From Didymella arachidicola (lineage: Eukaryota; Ascomycota; Dothideomycetes; Pleosporales; Didymellaceae), in contig CM049985.1 in assembly GCA_016630955.3 (NCBI GenBank), positions 3,162,001 through 3,226,000 on the forward strand: a stretch of 64,000 bases of DNA. The letters run 5' to 3'. This document shows positions 1 to 10,394 of this stretch, in pieces. The translations under genes and the position numbers were made by a program. The notes below the pieces were generated by a model. It made no database searches, had not been told where the DNA came from, and saw nothing but the letters and a program-made list of their open reading frames with translations. Positions within the stretch are counted from its first letter, which is position 1; every line of letters starts with the position of its first letter.

Positions 1-326
1 CATATGAAGGTCACCGACAGTACATAGATCCGCTATCGGCGCAGCCCAAATCCTTCCCAATGCTAGCTGCAAGAGCCACCTTACTGCACCCGACTTGGAA
101 ATTAGAAGCTCTGAAGGATTCATGTCCAGGGAAGAGGTTGACAATCTAGCCATCTGAAAACTGCCACGAATCCCTTACAAAACAGGGAATTAGCTGTCTT
201 GGCACGACATCCACGAGCATTACTCAACATCTTGACAACTCGTTACAGCAGTTTCAGTCAACATAGCCTCAACATCTGCGTTATCTTCGGCTTGCATATT
301 AGCTCTAATTTCGGGCTTCAGAGTCT
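1..326. other. Left edge, no gene seen
   Basis: I see no supported coding region, RNA gene or repeat here. It lies 3' of the minus-strand gene that ends at 327 and probably contains its 3' untranslated region. The plus-strand open frames from 199 onward lie opposite that gene and look like its shadows. Confidence 0.5.
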
Positions 327-1631
327 TCATACAAACATCCATGGGTCTAGACATTCCGTAGCGTGTGTCTTGAATCGCAGCTGTCGATCGCAAAATTCAA
401 ACTTTCCCTCGACAATTTCAAGCCTGGCCTCCCAAGCGCACCCGATATCGACTTCATCTTCGGTGACGTTGATACCAATCGTCTCTGCCGTGGCTGCAAT
501 ATCCTTCATGACGTCCCGGGCGCTTTCGTACCTTCCGCTCCACGCCTTGATGAGCACCCTGCCCAGTCTTGCATCCTCCAACTGCTGCCACTCGAGACCA
601 TCTGCAGGTCTCTGACACAGCGCAGCTTTGAGCGCATCCAGATTTTGCCCATAGTCGGCAACAGGGTCGTCTGATTTTGGGCTGTTGGGATCATCAGGCC
701 AACCCGAGTTTGTGTCTTCAGCCATCGTCATGAGCCACCACACAAAAGTTGCCCACTCGAAAAAGTCTTCTTTGACACCGAGGATTTCTTCTCCGTTCTC
801 TTCGTACCGGAGACTTTCGTCTGTGACCATACCATCATCCTCATGTGGGAGCTCCTCGTAATACGGCCTAAATCTCAAATCGTGACGATGGTCTATCGTG
901 GATTTGGTATAGGGGTAGTCGTCTGTGGTGATGGCATTGATGAAGCCGGTGATCGTGAGAGAGAAATCAGCGCGCAGCCAAACCATCTGAGATGTGAAGA
1001 CACGCACGAAAATACCCCGATCGTGGAAGAATGACATCGCCGACAGTGCTTGCAGAGCCCAGCGGTAATAAGAGCGCTAGAACTAACACGTCTTTTCGTA
1101 TTAGGAGTGGAAGCTTCTGGTGCTGTGAGCGCTGGTATGTCTATCAAGCTCATCGGACCGGGCGTGAGTTTCTCAAGGAGTAGTCCCCCTATCTTTTCTC
1201 CGTAACGACCGCCAACAGCGCCATCTAAACTACCATTGTAACTTCGCAGACATCAGATTTGACTGCCTCAAGATTTATTTAAAGGGCTCCTATTACCGGA
1301 CGATTCGAGGAGGATCACTGCTGAGTCTCTTATACGGTTTTTTTAAGCGTTTCACTGCCCGTGCAGGCGTTTCTCTCGGATTTTCAAATTTGTCTAGGAT
1401 CCAGTAGACAATGACTTGCCGGCCATCTTGGTGAGGCACACAGCATGCTTTCTCGTAGAAGTCGGCATAGTACGTTTTCGAGTCTTCTTCAGCACGGCTG
1501 GCTTCTTCTGGGGCAGGATTGCCATGATATGGATAATGTCGGCCTTGAGAAAATAGGAGGTTGACGGGTTCGATACGCTTTGGGGAAGAAAAGAGTGCAC
1601 CTATCATGGGGCGATTCCTTCGTGGGCACAA
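327..1631 (-). CDS. Uncharacterised fungal protein, spliced, probably frameshifted
   Basis: Function unknown; I do not recognise a named domain. Three minus-strand blocks seem to form one gene. Block 1 (1631 to about 1297) ends with DPPRIVR at a GT donor. After a short intron, block 2 resumes near 1241 with YNGSLDGAVGG and runs through KLTPGPMSLID near 1153. Block 3 (about 1075 to 327) has YYRWALQALSAM, FVRVFTSQMVWLRADFSL and an acidic C-terminal half. Blocks 2 and 3 are in different frames with only about 11 nt available, too short for an intron, so a one- or two-base indel near 1075 is likely. The late stretch RVLIKAWSGRYESARDVM resembles the tail of fungal kinase-like proteins, but no catalytic motif is visible. 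Start at 1631 is the first ATG of block 1. It could be a pseudogene or contain a sequence error. Confidence 0.45.
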
Positions 1632-1757
1632 AGTGATCTTTTTACATTTAAATCACCAAAGGTGCGAGAACAGACAAGACCAGGCAACGATGGGGTCTAG
1701 CCTTATTTGGTCAAGTGCTTCGTTGCTAGTTCGAGGGACTTGCGCACACCTTGTTCT

Positions 1758-3004
1758 TCATCTGGATGCCAGTGACCGTACAAGCGTCCATTCAAAGGAT
1801 CCGAATTGTTTTGCATGTTGAATTATTGAATCTCCATCAGTGAGCTCGAGCATCGACTGCAGGTTCCATATTACGCCCGCAAAAGCACCGGTGCGTTGGA
1901 GATGCCGCTCGAAGATATCTCTGAACACATCTGATGGGGTCTTGCTGTAGTCTGGGATGACAGCGACGTTGGGGTCCATCAAAGCCACCATTGCGTAGAC
2001 ACGGTCGCGCACGTCTGAGCATCCAAGTATGCCAAATCCGCTTTCCCAAGGGTTGATGTAGGTGCGACCACGAGACTCTTGCCATTTCCTACGTTTAGCA
2101 AGTAGCTTTGCAGCCGGGCTGTCCAGGATTGCGACTAATTTTGGTGGCCTCCTTGACAGCTTCCGGACCCTGACCCAGGTGCGTACTTGTGCCAATTGTG
2201 CTTCAAGGGCTTCCACGTCCACTTGAACTTCATTGCATCGGATTTGAACACCCCCTGCCAGAATTAGCTCTTGCACGATCCAAGCTCTGGACCAGTATGG
2301 ATCCTGACAAAGCGTGATAAGCCCATCCAAGATCTTCTGCCCAGTATGTGATGGCTGTTCAGACAGCGATCTTCTGAGTAAGGGTCGATCATCCAAGGCG
2401 CTATGCAATGCCTCGACACTGGCTTTCCTAGATTCGAGGAATCGAAGTTGTCGTGTAGAGACTTTCGAGTTTCCGGCAACGTCGTCAATTGAGGTTTCAT
2501 CCCTCCAGGCTGCATATCGCGATCCTCCGAGATGGCGTCGTTGTCTGCCCTTGCATGAAACGGACGTGTTCTACTAAGAGCCTCCGCAACCTCTTCGCTA
2601 CCAGAGCCCAACCACACAAGCACAGACCTTGCCTGTGAGTAGATACTTCCCATCAAGCCCACCTGATGGTTTCGTTCATCGATGTTCCCTTGATCGATAC
2701 ATATCGCATCCACCCACAACAGTGTCTGCTCTGTCTCCGAAAGCTTCACTAGTAGATCAAACAGGTTGTTTTGTGCTCCAAACACTTTCCCGTTAAGAAC
2801 AATATCTGAAGTGTTTGTGTCTTCGCCCCACATATAAGACACCGCGGTGTATATAGGTTTCGACGACAAGGGCAGGACATGAAGCTTGCAATGCACTTGG
2901 TACTGTTCTCCATCGCACCAAACATCACCGGGAATGAGCTCGACCAGTCTGATGTTCGAATCATTGCCATGGGTCAGCGAAGCGGTGTCGTAAACAGTGG
3001 CCAT
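1758..3004 (-). CDS. HET-domain (heterokaryon incompatibility) protein, reading frame broken
   Basis: HET-domain proteins trigger cell death when genetically different hyphae fuse. The N-terminal part shows the HET signature: YTAVSYMWGEDTNTS, LLWVDAICIDQGNIDERN and HQVGLMGSIYSQARSVLVWLG. The C-terminal part begins in another frame and carries the block usual after it: LCQDPYWSRAWIVQELILAGG, then a DVRDRVYAMVALM segment. The two frames overlap between about 2264 and 2580. No convincing GT-AG intron joins them, so either an indel near 2400-2580 or an unusual intron is involved. I prefer the ATG at 3004 (MATVYDTASLTHG) because HET proteins normally begin close to the domain; an in-frame ATG at 3226 would add 74 unsupported residues. 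It resembles the HET pseudogene at 9927-10394 around VSYMWG and NLFD, so the two are probably paralogues. Confidence 0.7.
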
Positions 3005-3357
3005 GCTTCCGGCGTTAGCTGTAGAGGCGTTGAGCGTTGTTAAAGCGCCGAGGGTCATTTCACCGTAGAGCAATTTTCTTTCTTGAGCAAGATGCGTGAA
3101 CACGGCAGATGTGAGTTGTGGACCGATCAGGGTGAGAGCTGAGATGTGCCCCTCACGCGATCGGTCTAGGCCGAGCATGGGTAAGCGCTTCCCTGTCACG
3201 GGCAGGTGCCATGTCGGGGTCGACAAGCTGAGCGGAGTTTAGCATAATTCTGACATCTAGTAGCGCTACACTGATTAAGCAGCACCGACTCAAGGGTATC
3301 AAGATGGTAAAAGTGATCTGAGAGTCACTCAGTCAGCTCTTGTTTGCTGCGAAATGC

Positions 3358-4553
3358 TCAGAAGTCGTGATCGTCGTGTCCAAACCCACCGTCAAACTCA
3401 ATGACCATGTCAAACCAATTACCACCTCCATACTGACAATTACTTGGTCCCACCTTCTTGAATCCTGCCTTCTGGTAGAAGCCGATGAGACGCTCTCTGC
3501 AGAGAAGCGCGATCCTCTTGGCTACTCCTGAGTCCTTGATCCTTTGCACGTAGCTCCTCAGAAGGATCTGTCCCAAGCCTTGGCTTGCAAAATCCGGATG
3601 TACGCACAGTGAGTGCAAGCAAATAGTGTCGCCATCCTCATTGTGGCCGATGCTGGGTGTAAGCTGATAATTCGTCCTGAAGTCCTTTGGGTAGTCCATC
3701 GAGTCATCAGTGACGAGCTTGGAGGCAGATTTGGTGCTGATTATATGGCCGAGCAAAATGCGCTTCCTGTCTGAGTCGCGCGAATCAACGGATGGAAAAG
3801 CGCGCGTCTTCTGAATGGCGCCTAATGCTCCTGGGGCAGTCGGGTAGGCAGATGAGAAGAGCCCCGTGCAGAGTTCACCGCATGTTCGCAGGCGGTACTC
3901 GATCTGTCGACATCAGCACTGTCAACTTCTGCAAGCTGGCAACATGATTCACAATGCCATGTTCCACAAAACTTGAGAAACTGCGAGTACGCGAGACTCA
4001 TGCCGCGTAACGCCGAGATAGCAGCAACGGATACAACAGGGGCCACCTGACTCGATAAGTTGACGACGTTGCTGCAAAGATGGGGTGATGAATGAGGCAA
4101 GGGCACAATTGCGCGCATAAGCGTGTATCTTTGTATGAGGTGACACCGCACATGGACATAAGCGCAGCGCTTGTGAGTTGCAACAACAACACGCAAGGCC
4201 ATTGAGGCCACGTTAACAGGCAGAAGTAAAAGCAGCGACCACTGAAATTGATGAAAAGCTTATCAGAGGTGACGAGAGTTCTCACTGACCTTCTCTCGTG
4301 ATGCTGCCTCAATTGAGTCAAAGGCGGCATGCTCGAGCCAATCGCAGTCGTCCAGGTCTTCCATATTGAGTAACGAAGAGAAAGGGTGAATGTTCTCGTT
4401 CGCCATCTTCTTGAATGAATCCTCGACGCGGACCAGGGATGTGCCGTCAGGATTTGCCTTGGGCTTCTCAGGTGGAGGGCTCTTCGCAGCTGGCTCTCGT
4501 GACAGTTGAGGGATAGACTCCAAGGCCTTCTCGGCTAGGAGATCGCGTGGCAT
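3358..4553 (-). CDS. GNAT-family N-acetyltransferase, AANAT-like
   Basis: Predicted to transfer acetyl from acetyl-CoA to an amine. The architecture resembles the fungal arylalkylamine/polyamine N-acetyltransferase group (PAA1-like). Two exons: 4553-4290 and 3903-3358, with a 386-nt intron (GTCAGT donor, GACAG acceptor). The splice is in phase and gives 269 residues. Exon 1 starts MPRDLLAEKALESI and has a proline-rich stretch. Across the junction the frame reads ASREK then IEYRLRTCGELCTGLFSSAYP, a typical substrate-side block of this family. Exon 2 has LLGHIISTKS, the acetyl-CoA-binding motif A HSLCVHPDFASQGLGQILL (Q-x-x-G-x-G/A core), and FYQKAGFKKVGPS. The intron is long for a fungus, so a small extra exon cannot be excluded. 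Substrate is inferred from family likeness only. Confidence 0.8.
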
Positions 4554-5821
4554 GTCGGCTGTTGATCAGGGATTGGTGCAGACTTCGATGGCGATAGATG
4601 GGCACGAATGCAGCAAAAGTGGTGCTGAGGGAAGCCGTGGTGATGTGTGACTGGACCCTTGTTAGCCCCGCGCAGAGCTTCAGCCTTTACCGCGGGCGTT
4701 GCAGATGATCCACAGGCTGGTTGCGGGACGCTAGAGAGGGAAAGATGTCTGAGCGCTATTGATCCTCGCAAAGAAGCTCCAAAAGCAATAAAAAGCTTGG
4801 GTTTGTTCGTTTTTGCGGAAGCTACTTGTAGATCACACTGATCGACGGCTGGGTTCTGATCGGTTTGAAGGTTCGTATTGCTTTGTAGGAACGACTTGTT
4901 GCTTGCAATGTCATCATCGCCAGAAAGCAGGCGCGTTCGCCCTAGAGAGGCAGCGACGAAGGCGCAGTGGATCTGACGTTCTGACAGGCCAGTCCGCCGA
5001 CGACGAGGCGGGCGAGGCCGTGCCGCATGCTGCATCCTCCTGCTGTGACCCCGATCAGCCCTGTCGACCAGGTGTCCAAACGGCTCGCTAACCTGGTCTT
5101 TGGAGCCGTGCTCGAGGCACGATGGCACTTCTGCCACCAGAGTCTACGACTGCGCGGAAGTCAGGTACGACCGACGATCACATAATCGATGCAAGCAAGG
5201 GTGCGTCCTGACTTGCCAGGTTTAAACACCAGAAGAACACATCATCGATCTGCTCGTAGTTCATGGTGATGCTAGGTACGATGAGGCTGCTCGTCTGGAT
5301 TGCCCCGCCATGACCAGGGATACACCGCCCAACCGTGCAGGAAGGCCGTTTCAAGCTTCAGGCAGTACGCTCTCGTGTGCTGCCTACGATACTGCCCAAC
5401 GCAGGGTACTCCTGCTATATTACAGCGCCGACCGCTTCGCCGCCTCACCGCGTAGCCGTTCAGCATGTCCCAGCAGTTTGCTCCAGTCGGTCGCTGATTA
5501 TTAACCCCCGTCGAAGCTCCAACGCGGGGCCCACCGCCTTCCACCGCCTTCCAGCACGCTCAAGCGGCAACAGCCAACCTCACGGTCACTGTCAGGGTCA
5601 CCAAGTGCGGTGTGCTCCGTTATAAGCTTCCATCGGGTGCGTCCACTCACCTTCTCGGAACCACTTGCGCCAGACACGCATCCCAGACACCACCCCGCCG
5701 TCCGCCGTCCACACAGCGCCGCGCTGCCACCATTGCTCTGCACTCAGTACTACACTCTCTTACCTGCTTTCAGAAATACCTGCATATAGGCAAGGCACCC
5801 GCCGCCCAATTTCTACACACC
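4554..5821. other. Intergenic region between divergent AANAT-like gene and DDI1
   Basis: This 1.27-kb stretch separates two divergently transcribed genes and should hold both promoters. A 200-codon minus-strand frame (4535-5137) overlaps the start of the acetyltransferase but has low-complexity, basic and cysteine-scattered composition with no domain; I treat it as chance. The 150 nt before 5822 are pyrimidine-rich, as is common in fungal promoters. Confidence 0.5.
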
Positions 5822-7281
5822 ATGTGAGTGCCCGCCGAAACCGTTTCTGTGCAACGTCTGAATATAGAAAACTGACCACTGGTTGTTACTCCATCAGGCC
5901 ACGCGTCACCATATCTATCACCGCGTCAGGCACGCAGTTGGACAACGACCTGCTGACCCTGGACCTCCCGCCGGGCCTTACTATCAAGGACCTGAAAGGT
6001 TTCATTGAAGCCGAGACGAACCAGCCTGCTGCGTCACAAGGAATCTACCTAAACGGGCAGCCAGTGGCAAACGAGACACAAACACTGGAAGAGGCTGGTA
6101 TAAAGGATGGCGAGATGCTGGCAGTCGTCATCAGGCAAGCTCGTCCGCCTCCAAACGCACAGCAGGCAAACAGACAGAGGAACCCCGGAAGAGCAGCAGG
6201 CGGTCCAGATCCAGAAGCCTTGCGCCAACAGCTTCTTCGAGATCCAAGTCAATTAGCCAACGTGCGCAACCAAGACCCTGAATTGGCTGCTGCCGTCATG
6301 GATCCCAACCGTTGGGCGCAAACGTGGGAACGCAAGCAGCGTCAGCAACAGGAAGCCGAGCAGGAACGCCGCAACCAAATCGCTCTGTTGAACGACGATC
6401 CATTCAACGTCGATGCCCAGAGAAAGATAGAGGAACTCATTCGTCAAGATCGCGTTGTCGAGAATCTGGAGAAAGCATACAACGAGAATCCAGAGGGTTG
6501 GTCTTCGCCTGCCGGTACCACAAGCCCTTGCTAACAAGCGTTAGTCTTCGTGCGCGTGCACATGCTTTACGTGAACACTGAGGTCAACGGCACGCCCGTC
6601 AAGGCATTCGTCGATTCTGGGGCGCAGGCCACCATTATGTCCCCAGATTGCGCGATGAGATGTGGCATTATGCGTCTTATGGATACGCGTTATGCTGGCG
6701 TAGCTCGCGGTGTTGGCACAGCTAAGATCCTTGGTCGTGTCCACCATGCAATCATCAAGATCGGCGGCGCAGAGATGCCCTGCGCGTTCACTGTCATGGA
6801 GGGCAAGGACGTAGATTTGCTATTTGGGCTCGATATGCTGAAGCGCTACAAGGCTAAGATCGATCTCGAGAAGAACGCGCTATGTTTCGAGGGTATCGAG
6901 GTGCCGTTCCTGCACGAGTCTGAAATCCCGAGGTCGTTCGAGGAGGCAGAGATGAACGAACCCACAGTTGCTGGACCGAACGGAACAGAGATCGGCGCGA
7001 AAACAGGCGCTGTACGACCTGCTGGCGCCACCGCATCGGCTGGGCCTACTGTCGCCGCAGGGCCTTCAACGCCACAAACAGACCCACAAGGGCAGCCTGC
7101 AGCAAGCGCTGCAGCTGGTAAGGCACCGGAAGGTTCTTCACCGTCGGGTAGTAGATTCGCAGAGGCAGACATCGAGACGCTCATGGGTAGCACTGGGTCC
7201 TCTCGAGCTCAGGTGATTGGGGCTCTTGAGGCTGCCGACGGCAACCTTGACGTGGCCGCCAGCATCCTCATGGGGTTTTGA
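5822..7281 (+). CDS. DDI1: DNA damage-inducible protein 1 (ubiquitin-like/aspartic protease/UBA shuttle)
   Basis: DDI1 carries ubiquitinated cargo to the proteasome and has a retroviral-type aspartic protease fold. Three exons: 5822-5823, 5898-6496 and 6545-7281, total 1338 nt in frame, 445 residues. The start codon is split: AT before a GTGAGT donor, G after the CCATCAG acceptor, giving MPRVTISITASG. The second intron is 48 nt, with a GCTAAC branch site and TTAG acceptor; it restores PEVFVRVHMLYVNTEVNG. Domains: ubiquitin-like, about residues 1-80 (LPPGLTIKDLKGFIEAE); protease, about 200-330, with catalytic FVDSGAQATIMS (Asp near 224) and VDLLFGLDMLKRYKA; a low-complexity linker; and a C-terminal UBA domain (IETLMGSTGSSRAQVIGAL) ending at the stop. 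All three domains of the fungal family are present. Confidence 0.93.
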
Positions 7282-7502
7282 ATGTGGACCCTGAGAGTAT
7301 CATGATACCCATCCATTTCATCTTCTGGCGGCTGGCTTCGAGTTTCTGGCATAGCGCTGCCTTCTTGTATTATAGGAACGACACCCATACGTGGTGGTGA
7401 CCTGGATAGACGGAGCTACCAGCCTTAGACCAGGCAGACAATGAAATTACGACTGTTCATTGGTTTCCTCGTTCGCGCTCGTACCGTAGGTGCGTGCATC
7501 AT

Positions 7503-9257
7503 CTACCTAATCTTGTACAGACACGGCTTCAGCACCGCTGCATCCTTCTTCGATTTCTCGTCCTCGTCCTCTTCCTTGACTGCATTGAATTTCTTTCCCT
7601 TCATACCCATCTTGAGCGCATTGCTCGTCTTGAAGCTGCCCTTTGCCCCCGCACTCGTTCCCTCAGTACCCGCATTCTTTCCCTTCGTCGGCTGCGCGCC
7701 CTTGACAAACTGCAGTTTGACAAACATCTTATTACTGAGATCGATCGCATCGCCCTGCCTCTCCGGCAACGCATCGAGCACGAATCCTCTTGTACGCAGC
7801 ACCTCGACAAACGAACTAACATCCGTCCCTTCAGGCCCCGACGCCCCATCCACCATCTGCGCAAGCTCCTGCTCGTCAGCACTGTCCTCAATGCCCTCAA
7901 CATCATCCTTCTTCTTCTCCTTGGGCCCCTTCTTCTTCGGCGGCTTGCCGCCCTTATTCAAACTCCCAATGCTGTTAATCGGTACCGCTTTCTTCTTCTC
8001 GACGCGTCCGAACCGGCTCTTGATCTCCGCGACCCACAGCTCGCCCTTCCACCGCAGGATCCGGTATGCTTCGTCGATGAAGTCGAGCCAGTTCGTGCCC
8101 ATGAGCGCAAGGCAGAAGATGGCGATGTCTATGCTGTTTTCCTTCAGGGGGAGCGAGGAGATGTCGGCGACGGTGACGAGGGTCTTGCTTGGGCCCGAGG
8201 GCTGCGATAGGTCGAAGGATTTGATGTCGATGTTTAGCGATGAGAGGTGTGGTTGCAGGCGGTAGGAGAGCGAGGCGACGCCACACCCTAGGTCGGCGAT
8301 GAGGCATTTTGAGCCGTGGGTGCGAGGGAGGGGTTTGTTGTTGCCGCGGGGGATGATGGGGCGGTCGTTGTCTTCCTCGTCGGGCTCTGCGGCAGCGACT
8401 GGGCCCTTTTTCTTCTTGTCGCGCATTTGGGCGCGCCAGGGGTCTTTTGCGATTTTGATCGACCCGCGGGCGAGGATCGAGGCGACGTAGTCGTCGACGG
8501 GGTTCTGGGGCCACACTTCGACTTGTTGCGCGAAGCCGCGGTGGTAGTCTTCGAACATGGACGGGTCTTCCTTGAAGAGCGAGAGCGAGTCGGCGGACGG
8601 CTTGGTGTACAGCGATTCGTTCAGGTGGCGGAAGCGGGCGCTGGCGAGCTTGTTGCGCATGGATTTCTGGAGTGGTGTGAGGCCGGCGGGCTCGGGGATG
8701 AGGGCGACAGGATCCATGAGCGCGGGTGTCTCGACGGCTTTGGACGCTGCTGCCTCTGTCTGCTCGGACTCCTCCGCCTTTTCAGCTTTCTGTGCCTTGT
8801 GCTCTTTCTTCTGCTTCTTCTTTGAACGCTTGGAATCTGGGTCTGCCACCTTGGGTCCAGGCGCGGGTGCAGCCTCGCCCTCTTCAGCAGCCTTTGCAGC
8901 AGCGGCCTCCTTCATCGCAGCGTTCTTCCTGGGCCCGCGCTTCCTCTTCTTGCTCTTCTTCTCGCCTTCAGCCGCCGCCTCTGCATCGTCCTCCGCTGCG
9001 CGCTCGAGCGCACGGGCTGGTAGATCCGAGACTTGTGCTTTCGATGCTGCTGGCTTTTGTGGTTTCGGCGCCTCAGCCCTTTCGGCCTCAGCCTTCTCCC
9101 ATAGCTTTCCTAGGTCCTCGGTATTGACCTGCGCATCTTCCTGCGCCCTCTTTCGTTTCTGTGCTTTCTTGCCGAGCTTGTTTGGGTCTTGGGGTTTCGC
9201 CTGCGCGGTTTGAGCCGCGATTGGCGCGGAGACGTTCCAGCCGGGTACGCTGAACAT
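7503..9257 (-). CDS. RRP8: Rrp8-type 25S rRNA adenine-N1 methyltransferase
   Basis: Rrp8 is a nucleolar SAM-dependent enzyme that makes m1A in helix 25.1 of large-subunit rRNA. A single exon encodes 584 residues from ATG 9257. The first 200 residues are lysine/alanine-rich with several basic clusters (KSKKRKRGPRK, KRSKKKQKKEHK), fitting nucleolar targeting. The catalytic half begins near residue 220 (NKLASARFRHLNESLYT). SAM motif I is CLIADLGCGVASLSYRL near residue 320; later motifs include SFDLSQPSG, IAIFCLALMGTNWLDFI and the family hallmark RILRWKGELWVAEIKSRFGR. A lysine-rich insertion follows before a final strand block (TRGFVLDALPE). It is convergent with DDI1, about 220 nt apart. Longer than the yeast protein because of the N-terminal tail. 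Confidence 0.95.
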   Translation of the reverse strand: MFSVPGWNVSAPIAAQTAQAKPQDPNKLGKKAQKRKRAQEDAQVNTEDLGKLWEKAEAERAEAPKPQKPAASKAQVSDLPARALERAAEDDAEAAAEGEKKSKKRKRGPRKNAAMKEAAAAKAAEEGEAAPAPGPKVADPDSKRSKKKQKKEHKAQKAEKAEESEQTEAAASKAVETPALMDPVALIPEPAGLTPLQKSMRNKLASARFRHLNESLYTKPSADSLSLFKEDPSMFEDYHRGFAQQVEVWPQNPVDDYVASILARGSIKIAKDPWRAQMRDKKKKGPVAAAEPDEEDNDRPIIPRGNNKPLPRTHGSKCLIADLGCGVASLSYRLQPHLSSLNIDIKSFDLSQPSGPSKTLVTVADISSLPLKENSIDIAIFCLALMGTNWLDFIDEAYRILRWKGELWVAEIKSRFGRVEKKKAVPINSIGSLNKGGKPPKKKGPKEKKKDDVEGIEDSADEQELAQMVDGASGPEGTDVSSFVEVLRTRGFVLDALPERQGDAIDLSNKMFVKLQFVKGAQPTKGKNAGTEGTSAGAKGSFKTSNALKMGMKGKKFNAVKEEDEDEKSKKDAAVLKPCLYKIR

Positions 9258-9926
9258 GACTGCGATATTTGTTTGAAGGTGTCGCTGTTCTCGAGCTGTG
9301 AGCGCTACTAGGAAACTTCTTTTTGGGCAGGGGTCTTTTGGCGAGAGCGCGGAGTGGGGCCCGCTAGAGCGGAGCTACTCGAGAACAACCATCATTTGGT
9401 CACCGAAAGTCGACCATAAACAATAATACAAGATCGTTTTCAAAGAACGCAAAAGTCGACCAAACTGTACTTCAACCTGCGTTGCACAACAAAAACCTTC
9501 CGATGCCCAACTGCATGACGATCTAGATTACCAACATGCCTGCCAGTCACCCACATCATCGACGCACCTTGAGTGCTGCTTCGAACGCCCCTGGTTCGCA
9601 TCTCTAGAACGAGTTCTTCTGGTCAAGTTATCAGGTCTGCTATGCTTTTGTAATCTTGTGTTGACCTGAATTGTACCGAGAGGGCTGTGGCTGTGCAGCT
9701 CTGGCGTTCAGCCTGAGGCTTCATTAGTTCAAAGTCAGCACTGCCACTGCTCTAAAGACAGCATAACTCCAAATCCGCAGAACACATACAACTGGAGCAC
9801 GAAGCCCTAGAACATGGTCGCTTTTGCACTTTCTTTCCGACCCTTGACAACGTAGGTCACTGACGCCTTAAAGGCCATATCGGCAGCTCATGTACTGTAG
9901 GCATACCTCTATCACGGAAAGAGACC
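9258..9926. other. Intergenic, no gene seen
   Basis: The 5' side of RRP8 on one end and the HET pseudogene on the other. I find no open frame with recognisable content. A short GGTTCGCATCTC near 9593 recalls a tRNA B box but has no matching A box or foldable arms. Confidence 0.45.
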
Positions 9927-10394
9927 ATGACGCAGATCTATGACAGGAAGCCCTTGACCGATTACAGCAACACGAATGCAAGTGTCATCCAGATTGATCA
10001 CAACTACCTGAGAATTCCGAAAAGAAAGCATTCCATAGCGTGCAGGATCAGTGTGATCTCCGTTGATGCTCCGAAGAAGCCATACATCGCCGTATCGTAC
10101 ATGTGGGGTAACACAAAAAGCTCCGAGATGATCCTGTTGGATGGCAAGTCTTTCGCAATTGGCCCCAATCTTTTCGACTCCTTGACTATGTTTCGCGATG
10201 GCGGCCATGAAGACTACCTATGGATTGACGCCCTTCGCTTAGATTAGAGTAACAAGATCGAACGCAACCACCAAGTGGCACTCATGGGACGAATTTACTC
10301 CGTCGCAGAACACGTGCCTGTGTGGTTGGGGAAAAATATGAAACCTGCTCGAGATCCTGGATTTAGACGAAGACGAAGAGATCATGAAGACATC
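9927..10394 (+). pseudogene. HET-domain pseudogene (N-terminal part only)
   Basis: A HET-like frame starts at 9927. It shows YIAVSYMWGNTKSSEMILLDG, NLFDSLTMFRDGG and YLWIDALRLD, then a TAG at 10245-10247 exactly where the HET motif IDQ expects glutamine. The same frame continues with SNKIERNHQVALMGRIYS and VPVWLG, so the stop interrupts a homologous reading frame and does not end it. After WLG the sequence becomes arginine-rich noise and meets another stop near 10394. The usual downstream block (PYWSRAWIVQE) is missing. A CAG-to-TAG change is a C-to-T step in a CpA context, compatible with RIP but also with ordinary drift. It is probably a paralogue of the HET gene at 1758-3004. Confidence 0.8.

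Noticed and set aside
4535..5137. 200-codon minus-strand frame upstream of the acetyltransferase
   Set aside because: Mixed low-complexity composition, no motif, and it overlaps the start of a well-supported exon in another frame.
9580..9610. B-box-like GGTTCGCATCTC
   Set aside because: No A box upstream and no cloverleaf can be drawn.
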